The position numbers were made by a program, and so were the translations under genes. 45,768 nt of DNA from Candidatus Thalassarchaeaceae archaeon (GTDB lineage: Archaea > Thermoplasmatota > Poseidoniia > Poseidoniales > Thalassarchaeaceae), in the NCBI GenBank assembly GCA_030747675.1, contig JASLKH010000050.1, forward strand, positions 1 to 45,768. Reading direction: 5' to 3'. How positions within the stretch are numbered: position 1 is the stretch's first letter; each line of letters begins with the position of its first letter. Shown piece after piece: positions 1-12,100 of the stretch. The notes beneath the pieces are model-generated. The model had not been told where the DNA came from and searched no databases. It was given only the letters and a program-made list of their open reading frames with translations.

Positions 1-169
1 CTTTCAAACCGGCAATCGCACGAGGAACATTGCTCCGAGAAATCGCAACTGCATTTGCAATTCCCATTTGTGATAGGGCAAATGGAACTTCGACAGAATC
101 AGTATAACTTGAATAATCCCTCAAATGCAATAGTATGCGCTCTTGGACTCCCGGTTTTGGATGCAGCAT
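1..169 (-). CDS. Partial N-terminus of a probable winged-helix/HTH regulator (runs off the window start)
   Basis: Reverse strand reads MLHPKPGVQERILLHLRDYSSYTDSVEVPFALSQMGIANAVAISRSNVPRAIAGLK, open to the window edge; helix-turn-helix-like segment (LSQMGIANAVAISRSNVPRAIAGLK). Not in the ORF list because it has no stop inside the window. Confidence 0.6.
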   Translation of the reverse strand, partial: MLHPKPGVQERILLHLRDYSSYTDSVEVPFALSQMGIANAVAISRSNVPRAIAGLK

Positions 170-245
170 ACACTCACTCCACTACTATGTTTCACAAGTA
201 TACCTTTCAATCTAATGGGAGTTGGCCCCTTAAGCCCCACCCCAA

Positions 246-3200
246 TTATTGTTCATCGGGGACCCATTTACTTTGTTCCGAATCCCATACCCAACCAGGA
301 TAGCCCTGAACTGCAGGTTGAGCTACTTGGGTAGTTGGTTGCGGTGCGGCTGCTTCTGCTTGAGGTGCGACTACTGTCTCACCTGACGTTGCAAGGTTTT
401 GCCCTTGCTTGGCCCAAGCATATGGATCAACTTCCACATCAGGTTCAATATCTTCGTCAGGGTAATCCTCGAATTCAACAAAGAAGAAGACGAATACACC
501 AACTAATGCCCCAATGCCAAGTAAAACAAGAACAATGATCACGATTGTCATAATTAGGCTTGACTCCTCGTCCGCACTGCCCAACTGAACAGTCGAATCT
601 TCGTTTGAAGGTTGAACTTCGCCATCATATTCGAAAACAATTTTGTTGCTACCTGATTCAAACCTGTTTGCAGGGATTTCGATTGACCAAGTTGAATCTT
701 GCTCGACTTTAGTATTTCCAAGGCGGAGGCCTCCCGAGGTTTCGGCAATGACTACTTGATCAGGTCGCCCAGTGCCACTATAAATCAGTGTATCTGATTT
801 TGAAATTTGTTCTGGACAACCGGCAGTATATTCTCCATTATCATCCCTCAATCCTGTGCAAACTGACGTGAATGCGACTCCAACAACATCAATGTCTAGA
901 GGGAAAGAAAATGCCTTTTGATTATACGTGTCTTTCGCTACAAACACAACGTTTTCCAATGTCCAATTACTCATCAGACATTGCTGCATGATCAAACACA
1001 TATTCAATGGGTTGTAATTTACCATACCTGTGGAAGAAATTAACACAACTTGGAAGTGTGAATCATCAGAACTCTGTTCTAAGTCTTGGACATACCATGT
1101 CAACCCACTCAGGCCATTGTCGTCACTGAAATATTGACTCAAGTCGATAGATACACCATCTCCACATTGGTCACCCGAGCCAACTGTTGAACCACCAGTT
1201 TGTACATCGCAATATGCGGTGATACTTCCTGGCCAAGCAGTTCCATTGAATGTAGGAATTTCATCATCTTGGTTTGGCGGATTATTGATGATTATTTCTA
1301 CTTCTGCGGCATCACTGTAATCAAATCCATCGAAGGAACGGGTTTGCACAATATAGTGCCCATTGTGTGACAATGTGCGTGTATCCCAACTAGTTTCCCA
1401 AATACCAGTGACATCATCAATTTGAGAACGTACTACTAATGAGTGGGGACCTTCAGGGACAGCAAGATACCCATCTGGACCTGGAGCTTGCATATCTAAT
1501 ATGGATATTTCAACCCGTGTAACGTCGCCGTCTGTGTCAACTGCACGTCCTCGAATTAGGGTATCGGAAGCAACTGTGATTGTCTGTCCTTCATATGGCG
1601 CAAGTAATTGGATTTGAGGTAAATCATTGTCATTATCAACATAAATTGAGATTTCGACAGGAGTACACTCGTCAACCACGAATTGGCAAAAGGCAGAATC
1701 ACTAGCCCATATTTTCAGGTCATAAGTTCCACTTGGAAGGGGAGCCACTGACCATTCAGCATTCCAATTCTGTGAACCTGGTTTTGAGAATGTATTCGAG
1801 TAACCATTCGGCTGTTGTACAGTCGCAGGGCCACTAACTTGGAACCATATTTCTTGAATATCGCTACCGAAATTTCCGTTATATGAATCAGAAGCTGTTC
1901 CACTAAATGTTACTAAACCATTTGATATCACTGTGTTATTTGTTGGTGTACTGAGCGTCAAAGTTGGAGGTTCGATATTCAACTTGATTTTGCGAGTGAC
2001 AACTGGCGAATAGTCAATACCATCAAATGAGCGGAATTGGAAAGTATAATCATTTTCTGGCCGATCACTCATGTCATACTCAAAATACCAATTTCGGAAT
2101 GGATGATTATTGTAAGTGACATCACTACCTGCGCCACTACTATCGGTGGCAAGTTTCATGTCAATCCAATCACTGGTGAATGGGTCCTTTACCTGTACTT
2201 CTTCAACAACTCCTCTCTGATCCCATTGTGCCAGAGTGTTTCGTTCAGATTGACTCATTCCATCATGACCATAAATTCCAGCCCAGATGCCATCATGTGC
2301 TGAACCTGTGAAATTTACTGTTCGTTTGAAAGAGTGCCCATCGTTCTGAGAAACAGTAATGCTAGGTTCCAAATTCTCCAATGAAATAATTTCTGAAAGC
2401 ACTCCAGTCTGACTCGTCATATTGATGCTATATCTCTTGTAGCCCTTTCCAAACTTGTAAGCTGTTACGTAGTAACGTGACATTTCTCTACTGGATGCAC
2501 CATTTTGGCAATCAGGGTCATCATTATCGAACAGAACATCGCCATCATTGTCCATGCCATCACTGCAAGAGTTTTCACCAGGATCATCAGCGTGGCGGTC
2601 TGGATTTGTCCCTCCGGGTCCGCCACCAGTCATATCCAAGTGGAAATCACTTGGCATCGATACTTCAGATGTCCATCCTTGGTCATTGGTGGTTAGGGAA
2701 TAAAGATCGTTACCACGGGCATCTTCAATCAATACGTCTGCACCACCAACACGTATTCCTGACACGAGAGTTCTGAATTTGACAATCTCCGCCTTACGGA
2801 TTTGTACAGCCCACTTAATGGGTGATGTGTCGATATAGATGTTGGATGTATCCACGCCTGTCAAGTTTGCAAATGTGAACACAGTTGAATTGTTTGTGAG
2901 CGACATTGCGAGCGGGAAATCTTGTGGCGGCCATACGCTACAAGTTGGTACCAAAACTTGTCCACCCCAATTATTCCAACTATATGCTTCAGCATCTGGC
3001 CAGGCTAATTTCACTGGATTAGTTTCATTGGACGCCGCATTTGGACTTGGGATGTTCTCCGATTGAACTGTAATACTACTCTTGGTTGCATTGTAGGTCT
3101 GTCCAACATTCTGCCAAGTATTCATTGAAAAGAATCCAAGGGTACCATATTCAGGTTGACCCTCGTAATTTGTATCGTGATTTTTGACTAAAGCCCCGGT

Positions 3201-4706
3201 CCCTGTAGCATTAAAGATATTATTTCGGACGTCAAGAATGGCTCCAATTGCCCGGATTCCGTCTCCTCCTCCACCGACTGAAATATCGTTATTCATTAGA
3301 GTAAGAGATGAACGGAAGGCATGTACTGCTGGACAAGGGAAATCACCACCCCATGCTTTCACACTGTTGCAAGTGTTTCCGTCGCTTTGTAGAATGGAAT
3401 TATGGACATGCATTCGATTCTTGGTGGGGTAAGGCACACTCCATCCACTATCCCCATAGTGGTACTCACCTGCAACAATTGGTTCTTTGGCTGTACCTGT
3501 AATTGATACTGAATCCACGGTGACATCACTTTCGCCAATTGACCAGATTCCATTCCAACCACCAATAGGGCCAATGGTCCCTCCAGTGATTGAGACGGTT
3601 GAGTCAGAAATTTGCATACCTGAACTTCCAGATGCACCTTCTGCACGGTTATTGTTGAAATCAACCCAAGCTCGATTGAATGCAGTCAATGGAGATCTTT
3701 CATCCGTTACCACATCGTTGTTTTCAACTATCAATTTGTAATCGACATTGTTGACTGTTTTCCTATTGTTGACGTCAATTCCATTGCAAGATGTTTCTAT
3801 TTGCCCATGTTTGATCTCACCAGCAGAATCATCGAATCGCATACCAAAATCACCAGACGCGATCGTAGCATGAGTTACTTCGACAAACGATTTCTCAGCC
3901 CATAGGACGTGGCGACCACCATCTTGTTCCCCACAACCCTTGTCGGTTCCAGTGAATACTGGGGCTGAAACCTTCAATGGATTTAGCGCACTTCCTGCAC
4001 CATATGCTTGAATAGCCGAACCTACAAGACTTGACTCGTCATCACCAGTAACGAATTCGCCTCCCAGAATTTCTGGACTAGCCAAGTCAAGAATTAGTAG
4101 GCTAGTTGTATTAACGCCTTCAAATTTCAGTCCAGTAAGTGTAGGGCTTGCGCCATCAAGGACTAATGCACCATATCGAACCTCTTGGATATCGGTCACA
4201 TATGTTGGTATCCCGTATGCATTCGTGATTGATACGTGATTGAATTTGGTGTAACCAATATCTACTGTATTTCGGATTAAAATTCCTTCATAGCAAGATG
4301 GATCTCGATTCCAATGTGCATTGTTAAAAATACCATAACAACTTCCGATTGCCTGAGGGTCTGCTGGATCCTGCCAATTGAATGTTACACGGCTGCTATT
4401 ACTGGCCATTCCATTGGCACCACATGCAACGTCTCCTGCACACAAGGCGCCTCGAACGTCGATGTATGTACCATTTGGAATTGTAACAGTAGTACCTGGT
4501 TGAACAATCAATTTTGCACCAGGTGGGATGATTACATCACCTGTTAAAGTGTGGCTTCCGGACCACACTTCTGTACCTGAAATTGTTCCGGCACTTGTTT
4601 CATTCGCTGCTGTAGCAGTAGGCATCATTCCAACGAGGCCTACCATTACACTAGTGAACATCAAGATTGACAGCATTAAACTCTTGTTTCGACGAGAATT
4701 TTTCAT
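246..4706 (-). CDS. Very large exported surface protein: signal peptide, right-handed parallel beta-helix-like N-terminal half, Ig-like repeats, C-terminal TM and short cytoplasmic tail
   Basis: ORF 246..4799; likely start at 4706 (MKNSRRNKSLMLSILMFTSVMVGLVGMMPTATA signal). Repetitive GTEVWSGSHTLTGDVIIPPGAKLIVQPGTTVTI; CSDGMDNDGDVLFDNDDPDC acidic motif; repeated Ig-like 'PPTLTLSTPTNNTVISNGLVTFSGTA'; TM 'SLIMTIVIIVLVLLGIGALVGVFVFFFV'. Confidence 0.85.
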   Translation of the reverse strand: MKNSRRNKSLMLSILMFTSVMVGLVGMMPTATAANETSAGTISGTEVWSGSHTLTGDVIIPPGAKLIVQPGTTVTIPNGTYIDVRGALCAGDVACGANGMASNSSRVTFNWQDPADPQAIGSCYGIFNNAHWNRDPSCYEGILIRNTVDIGYTKFNHVSITNAYGIPTYVTDIQEVRYGALVLDGASPTLTGLKFEGVNTTSLLILDLASPEILGGEFVTGDDESSLVGSAIQAYGAGSALNPLKVSAPVFTGTDKGCGEQDGGRHVLWAEKSFVEVTHATIASGDFGMRFDDSAGEIKHGQIETSCNGIDVNNRKTVNNVDYKLIVENNDVVTDERSPLTAFNRAWVDFNNNRAEGASGSSGMQISDSTVSITGGTIGPIGGWNGIWSIGESDVTVDSVSITGTAKEPIVAGEYHYGDSGWSVPYPTKNRMHVHNSILQSDGNTCNSVKAWGGDFPCPAVHAFRSSLTLMNNDISVGGGGDGIRAIGAILDVRNNIFNATGTGALVKNHDTNYEGQPEYGTLGFFSMNTWQNVGQTYNATKSSITVQSENIPSPNAASNETNPVKLAWPDAEAYSWNNWGGQVLVPTCSVWPPQDFPLAMSLTNNSTVFTFANLTGVDTSNIYIDTSPIKWAVQIRKAEIVKFRTLVSGIRVGGADVLIEDARGNDLYSLTTNDQGWTSEVSMPSDFHLDMTGGGPGGTNPDRHADDPGENSCSDGMDNDGDVLFDNDDPDCQNGASSREMSRYYVTAYKFGKGYKRYSINMTSQTGVLSEIISLENLEPSITVSQNDGHSFKRTVNFTGSAHDGIWAGIYGHDGMSQSERNTLAQWDQRGVVEEVQVKDPFTSDWIDMKLATDSSGAGSDVTYNNHPFRNWYFEYDMSDRPENDYTFQFRSFDGIDYSPVVTRKIKLNIEPPTLTLSTPTNNTVISNGLVTFSGTASDSYNGNFGSDIQEIWFQVSGPATVQQPNGYSNTFSKPGSQNWNAEWSVAPLPSGTYDLKIWASDSAFCQFVVDECTPVEISIYVDNDNDLPQIQLLAPYEGQTITVASDTLIRGRAVDTDGDVTRVEISILDMQAPGPDGYLAVPEGPHSLVVRSQIDDVTGIWETSWDTRTLSHNGHYIVQTRSFDGFDYSDAAEVEIIINNPPNQDDEIPTFNGTAWPGSITAYCDVQTGGSTVGSGDQCGDGVSIDLSQYFSDDNGLSGLTWYVQDLEQSSDDSHFQVVLISSTGMVNYNPLNMCLIMQQCLMSNWTLENVVFVAKDTYNQKAFSFPLDIDVVGVAFTSVCTGLRDDNGEYTAGCPEQISKSDTLIYSGTGRPDQVVIAETSGGLRLGNTKVEQDSTWSIEIPANRFESGSNKIVFEYDGEVQPSNEDSTVQLGSADEESSLIMTIVIIVLVLLGIGALVGVFVFFFVEFEDYPDEDIEPDVEVDPYAWAKQGQNLATSGETVVAPQAEAAAPQPTTQVAQPAVQGYPGWVWDSEQSKWVPDEQ

Positions 4707-4823
4707 AGTTCCACTTCCTAAGTTCAGACTCGGGAGAGTTACAAGGGCTATAACAGCAACGGCGTCGTGGCACAACGTTTTAGAGCATAAAAATATCAAA
4801 TAATTATTATTGTATCAATAATT

Positions 4824-4840
4824 AGTATCATTTTGATACT
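4824..4840. promoter_or_regulatory. Inverted repeat AGTATCA-TTT-TGATACT in an AT-rich intergenic gap; possible operator for the downstream minus-strand surface-protein gene
   Basis: Perfect 7-nt arms, 3-nt spacer; additional GTATCA copy at 4812-4817. Lies between the S8 protease stop and the 1517-aa ORF. Confidence 0.35.
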
Positions 4841-6165
4841 TAAATATCGCCACGTATTGCGATTTCATCAGCTACAGCCCGTTCCCAAGTCAGAGCGTTG
4901 AGCGTTCCGTACCCGTATCTCGAGTGATGTGGCTGTCCTTGCAGTGCATCAGAATCACAGGAGTCTGCTAATGCGCGTTTCACCAAATCAATGTCATCTC
5001 GATCTGCATTCATCCCATTTCGGGTCAAAGCATCCCCATGCCGTTCCAATATTAAGGCAAGTGCACCCACGACAAATACAGTGGAATCACTGGTACCCGT
5101 GCTCTCAGAATACGGAACCGTTAGACTAGAATCAGATGTCGAGATTATTGCAACTCCCGGGGCGCTAACTTCGGGCTTTTGATTTGGATATTCACGTAAT
5201 TCGCCGCCTGAAATATCTGTTTCGGAGCCTTCAGCAGTTTGTTCCCAGAATATTCCACTTTCATCAATAGACCCAACAGCAATTACGCCAGCAACATTTG
5301 CTGGGACCGAAACATCAGTTACAGTAGAATCGGGGCCACCTGAATTACCCGCTGCAGCAACTACGAATACGCCATGATCAAGGGCATCGGACACGGCAGA
5401 TGCTGTTTGTGAACCCAATGGGTTATCGGGATTAGGGTCCCCACCCAGTGACAAACTGATGATGTGTGCATCCACATCCCTCCAACACCAATTAATTGCA
5501 TTTGCAATTACTGCTTCCGAACTACTTTGCCCATTTTTATCCAAAGCCGCTGCAACAAACAAATCCACATTTGGGGCGGCTCCGGTGAATTTTCCTTGTG
5601 CAACAAGAATGCCTGCCATCATCGTCCCGTGTTTGTCATCACCTCTATCTTGAATTGTGCCGTCAGCATTCGAGATGAAGTCTTTGTAACGGACCAATCG
5701 GACTTCTTCAAAATCAGGATGGTCTATGTCTATTCCTGTATCCACTATGCATACACGGATGCCTTCACCTGTGAGTCCATATTCATCTTGTAAAGTGTAA
5801 ATTTCAGAGTTTTCATATGCCCATTTGGAATCAGGTGTTAACGCATCAGCGAAGAAGCCAACTAATGATGGATAACTCAAGAACATGCCTGAAATTATAA
5901 CCAAAACCGTCAACATTCCCCACGGCTTTGGACCATCATCACGGACATTTTGAGCGGTCATTTTCCTCCATTCCTCTGCTTGCTCTGCTGTCGCACCGTA
6001 ATCTTCAGGAGGGTATCCTGGTGCATCTGCATCAATGGCAGTCAGCATCTGAGGCTCTTCCGGCTCAGGAAGATATTCCAAATGCTCGTAGGGGCCTCGG
6101 GGCATGTTAACAGGTATGAGGGATCGAATAGGGTACATCTTCCCTTCGTGTACTCCAACTCGCAT
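4840..6165 (-). CDS. Membrane-anchored subtilisin-like serine protease (S8 family)
   Basis: Asp box VCIVDTGIDIDHPDF, His box HGTMMAGILVA, oxyanion Asn VVAAAGNSGG, Ser box ESTGTSDSTVFVVGALAL; N-terminal TM segment WGMLTVLVIISGMFLSYPSLVGFF. Confidence 0.9.
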   Translation of the reverse strand: MRVGVHEGKMYPIRSLIPVNMPRGPYEHLEYLPEPEEPQMLTAIDADAPGYPPEDYGATAEQAEEWRKMTAQNVRDDGPKPWGMLTVLVIISGMFLSYPSLVGFFADALTPDSKWAYENSEIYTLQDEYGLTGEGIRVCIVDTGIDIDHPDFEEVRLVRYKDFISNADGTIQDRGDDKHGTMMAGILVAQGKFTGAAPNVDLFVAAALDKNGQSSSEAVIANAINWCWRDVDAHIISLSLGGDPNPDNPLGSQTASAVSDALDHGVFVVAAAGNSGGPDSTVTDVSVPANVAGVIAVGSIDESGIFWEQTAEGSETDISGGELREYPNQKPEVSAPGVAIISTSDSSLTVPYSESTGTSDSTVFVVGALALILERHGDALTRNGMNADRDDIDLVKRALADSCDSDALQGQPHHSRYGYGTLNALTWERAVADEIAIRGDI

Positions 6166-6195
6166 AATTGCGATTCCGAGTAGTAAGTGATTGCA

Positions 6196-9100
6196 TCAGA
6201 ACGGTTGTGCTCCACGACGACCACTGAACTTCACAAACATGTAGATAATCCCTACAAACAAAAGAAGAACAACGATGCCCAGTATAAAGCTAGCCTCCTC
6301 TGGGGCTTCCTTCTGAATATTAACAGCGAATGTGACGTCATCTGGTTCACTAACTACTTGGAACCCAGTGGTGTTAATATGCAAAACGAAATTTTCACTC
6401 CCAATACCATATGGTGCAGTGTTAACAATAATTTCGAAGGATTCAGTTACACCCTTTGCGACAGGGAGGGCCTTAGAACCGACCACATCCCCGGATGCAT
6501 TCAAAATTTCTACAACGACATTGGCGGCATCAACATCACCACTGTTCTCAACATTCACAAAGAATGTGTTGTCAGAATCGGCAGCAGCGAAACCACTCTT
6601 TGAAGTATCTACGACACCCCAGTCATCTATCGAAAGGTCAGGCAATGCCGTCTTAATCTTAATCTCAAATGGTGCATAACTGGTATTATCCTTACTAGTT
6701 ACTGTAATCCATACACTAAACGACGTGTCTGGAGCATTTGTAGGCGAGTGGATGTTCAAGGAGTACATTTGTGCTGAGGATGCACCAACTGGTACGGAAA
6801 CAGCCCCCTGTACACTCCAACCTTCCAACTCAGGTGTATCGGGTATTGCACCAATCTCAAAGAAATACTGATCATCTCCATTTCCTGTGTTCTTGATTAT
6901 AAATTCATATTGATCATCAGAACCGGGTATAATTCCAAATTCTTCTGTAATGTCACTAACAACTTCAAATCCGTAAGTTTGAGGTACGCGTAGAGTTAAT
7001 TCATATTCACTGTGTGAACCATCAGAATTGGTCATTTTTATCTTCAAAGAATGTCCAAAGCTGTAAGATTGTGCCAGAGTTTGATTTGCAGGAACAATTC
7101 TCATCATTACTGTCGTTTCATTCGCCGGTGAGCCAATCCCCATAGTGTATGTACGAGTTGTTTCCCATACTTCAGCACCAGTCTCATTGGTACCATTATA
7201 GAATACTACTGTCCAATATTCTGCATCTCCACCATTGATTAATGCAGATACCGTGAATTCATCAACTGCCTGATTCCCAGTATAGTTCACAATAACCGGA
7301 ATGTCGGCTATCAAGAATTCTTCGTTTTCACCAGCAATAATCGTGAATTCATCAGTGTCGGTAGTAGATTGAGTGACATTGACGAAATTGTCACCTATTG
7401 CAAACATGACTGAATGATCAAATCTTCGATTGAAATTGACCACATAGTCGGGAGATTCAATACCCCCTCCAACAACCTCTGCAGAAAGGCCTCCAGAATA
7501 TGACATCTCCATTGCTTGCTCCATAGTGGTGAAGCTGGCTTCAACAGAATAGTCTCCAGCAGGCAGCAATAAATTGAGTGAGCCATTTGCATCAACTGTC
7601 TCGTTCCAACGCATAGTCAAACCATTTGCCATGATTAAATCAGTTGGGTTGCTAATTAGAGTCGTGTCTGACAAGTTGCGTTCAACACCGTCGAAATCAA
7701 TCCATGAGGTTTCAAGATTCAATATGCTTGCAGTGGAAAGTGTCACATTTAGTTCTCCGCCATCTGCAATTTCGGCATTCACCAACTCCATAGCAGCAAA
7801 CTTTCCTTCATTTCCGTCATAAGTCACATGCAAAACCCAAGCCCCAGGTTCTACTACTGCGGACCATGTGCCATTCCAAGTCCCATTATCAAGAACCTTC
7901 GTTGCAGACAATGATGTTCTTGCAAGTCCTGATTCAGGTAGTAAAGTAATCTCCACATCATCCGAAATTAGATTCCACTCGCTCGGAAGTGAATGAGTAA
8001 TCATTCCGCCAATCGTGACAACTCCGGCATCCATTTCCATGTCACTTGAATTTGCAGTATATCCAACCTCTATTACTGTCGAGCTTGGGCTGTATCCTTC
8101 ACGGATCGCATTTACAGTATAATTGTCACTAGTCGGGACAAATACGCTCCAAGTACCCATATTATTACTGGTCAAATTAACTGGTCCAAATGAGGGACCT
8201 GTTACTGTAACATTTGCATCGGCTATTCCTTCACCGAGATTCCACAAATCATCATTATTCAAATCCCAGAACAAATTACCTGCAATCTCAACCCACTTGT
8301 CCAATGTGATATTGACATCTGCATTTGCAGCAGCACCGGCGCTAACTGTAATTGTGTAATTCTCAAGTATCCATCGCAAATTACTGTCTGTCCGATTAAG
8401 CGAAAGTGTCCAATCTCCAGGCATTAATCGGGCTTCAATCAATCCATTTTCGTCACTGGGCCCTACTTCAAATACATCCCCAGGACGATCATCGCTGTTT
8501 GCTATGAGAGTAAAGCCACTTAATGTGGTATTACTTCCACTTTCGGATATTGAAAGATTAAATTGAGCCGATTCAGTTGTAGTCCAAACAATTCCCGATT
8601 GTTCACTGTCAATGATGATACTACCACGGTATTCTTGTGGGACATTATCTTCAGTACCATCATCTTGGATGAACCTATCGACAATAACAAACCATTCGCC
8701 TTCTGCGATATAATCAACTATTGTTCCGTTGGAATCGGTAAGTAGTGAGAAACTACGAACGCCATCAATTTCTTCAAAGTCAACGGTCCAGTTCTCCAAT
8801 GGTACATTCAACTGGTTTTCAAGCAAAATTGATGTGTGCCATTGAGGAATAAATCCGATATTTACTTCAGTACTCTCATTACCAATTAATACCGAAAATT
8901 TGCTATCTGTATTTACTGCACCAAAAGATTCGTCGCCATCGTCTAATACAGATATTATTGTACTAAATGATGTTGAGTTTGCAGGATCACTTGGATCTAG
9001 TGTAGGTGTTTCAAATATCCAATCACCAGCCTGAAGATTCATGCTAATACTACCATTGTCCCATCCTGCGTCATCCGCACTTACATTGACGGTGTACCCC

Positions 9101-12100
9101 GTCATTGAACCAATTTGAATCAAAGTGAATTCAATTGCTTGTGTTGTGCCATTGCTTACATTGCCATCAAGTGAATGATCAATGAATGGAGTCAATGTAA
9201 CATTAACTGCGTCAGGTGAGGCGATTAATGTCAGAGTGTTATTATCTGCCCCTGCTACTGAATAGTTCAATGGTTCTACATTCAGAATATCTTCATTAAT
9301 GCCGAATACCCAATTCGAGGTTTCATTATCAATCACGTAAGATACGAAATGACCATTTTGGTCAACAGGCCAATGCCAGGTAACACCTGTTTCCTCATGG
9401 TATGTTTCCAGTACGAATGGGTGTTGCCCATAACCCGGTACTTGGGAATCGTAACGACGGCCAACTTCATACAAGAATAGGTCACCTGATGCACCCCATG
9501 TGGTTTGAGGCATTAGCGGTTCACTGAGATTTTCTTCGCCTACAATGAAATGTTTGCCAATCATACGATTACCAACAATAACATGGATTGTCAGGTTCAC
9601 TTCAGCACCAAGAGGTAACTGGAATGAGAAACTTCCATTGTCATCAGTCATGGTGTCTTCAGTGATTCCACCCCATTGCACCATCACCATTTGATTCTTG
9701 TAGGGTTCAAGTTCTGTTGTTTTGTCATCGACGGGTTCATACATCACAGTACCATTGACCCATTCAGATTCAACATAATTCAGTTCAAGGTCAATGATGT
9801 CATCCTGTTCAATGAGGATTTCCTCGTACAGGATACTGTCCTCATCGAGTAAACTTGTAGCAACCCATTCACCGGTAGCCAGTTCAATGTTGTATGAACC
9901 ATTTCCATTATCTCTTGCATCAAATGAAATTGGAGCAAATTGATTAGTGAAGGTGATATTCATTCCAGAAACCAAATTCCCATTTGGACCCTTCACAGTA
10001 AATTCAACATCGTACATTGGAGGAATCATGTTAATATTGTCAGGTGTGACATTTCCAGCATTATCTGAAGTCACAATGATTGGGGATGAACGATATTCAT
10101 CAAATCCATCTTGATCCATGTCCATTGTAACAACATATTCACCTTCAAGTACGGGTCCAATTCCGAATCCGCCATCAGCACTAGTTTCAACGTAGCAAGG
10201 TGCCCAAGCAACTTCACCGCATGGCGCTGAAGCATCTTCATCTGGGGTTTCAGAATTGACTAAGTTCACACGGCCCGTAATTGCATCTCCACCCATGCTA
10301 TTTGCTTCACCCTGAATCCATGTACCCAAGAGTGTTAGTTCGATATTTTTCGCAGCAGGACTTTCCTTAGACAACGGAACTTCAAGCGGCATATGTAGAA
10401 CTGCTTCTTCTCCATTCTCAAACAATACTGCAACGTGATACTTGCCCGGAATTGCATCAACCAAATGGAACGAACCTGGGCTAACCATATCGCCACTGAA
10501 TTGGCCAGTTCCTTGGAATACACCTGTACCATTGATTGTACCATAAGACGTCAGAGATTCATCGGATGTATCCACGACAAATACGCCTGCACCAATGATA
10601 GTTTCACGATAAAGTGCAGTTGTAAACTGAGCAGTACCATTAGCTGTAAATCGACCACTAGCACCTTCAACGTGACCATCAATCAAATATGAGTCTGTAA
10701 CATTGGAATCAAGATTACAATATGTTGCATTTTCAGGCATAGTGCCATTGATACAAGTAAACGATGTAGCGTCTTCAATAGTACCAACAAATGTGCCTCG
10801 GCCATCGATGATACCCTCTCCTGTGAATGAATGGCCATTCAATATTGCACGAGTGAAATTACCTGTAAAGTCAGTCGCAGTTACCGTTCCTTCCGAAATC
10901 ATTGTTCCTGAACCAGTGAAGGTCACCTCTCCAGTTGCACTAGGGCCAAATTGACGCTCGCCCTCCACTTCTCCAGTTGAAGTGCGAATGATATATGGGT
11001 TCTGAGTAGTTTCATCCCAGATATTAGAAATTCGCAATTCCATGTTCGCTAGAGGCTGCTCACCAAAGTCGCCCTCTCCTTCCCAGAATATTGTCCCCGA
11101 TGCTCCACTAGCTTCGACGTTTACATCTGAATTCAACACAGCAACACCGTTCGAATGGCCATCTTCGCCATTCACAACTATTGTTGATTCTCCCAACCAA
11201 ATTGAACCTGATACATTCGCCAAAATACCTGTGATTGGGTTAACCTGGCGGTCTTGATTTGATTCAATTACTAAATCATCACCCCATGAATTTGCAATTT
11301 GCTGATCTGCTTGACGCATTGTATCACGAGCAGCGGTCAAATCCGAATCGCCTATGAAAGCAGATATACGAATTTTCCCAGAAGGAACTCGTACACTATA
11401 ATGTCCATTTTCATCTGCAACAGTTGTGGTTACTGGAATCCAATATGTTCGCTCATCTGAGTCGACGTCGTCTTCTCCACTGAATGCATCTCTTTCGATT
11501 AATATCTTAGCATTAGGAACAATGCCTACATCTCCGAGATTTACATCGCCTTCAAGAGTTGCACCTGAATAATATTTCAGAATCTTAACACCTGTATTGG
11601 CTGAAAGAAGTTCGTTTTGAGTTGCACCTGGAACATACCAATTAGCAAGTGCGAAATGAGGCATCATTGCACCAGGTAGTGGTTTTGCATATGTCAACGG
11701 TGTATCTGGGGTTCCAATGTAATATCGGGCATCCAGATGCTGAGCGGGTTGAGCAATTCGTTCATTAGTTGAATCCAAGCCTAATGAAGTACTTCCATAC
11801 CCTACATAAGTACGAGAAATCATGGTATTGAAGAAAGATTCTTGATGATCTACTCGCACATCAACTAACTCAATTATATCGCCACCAGTTCCAGATTGAC
11901 TAGCTAAGATATCATTCACATATTGTTCCTCGAACTCAAGACCAGTCATTTCTTGTTCTGGACGGTCGCCACGCTGTGTGATGTAAACGGTCTGAAGGTA
12001 ATTGTCTGGATCCAATCCACTCAATGTAGTAGGTGCATAGAAAATACCAGTTGGGTTACCACTGTGCAACCCTTGCTCGGCATATTGATATCCGCCAATT

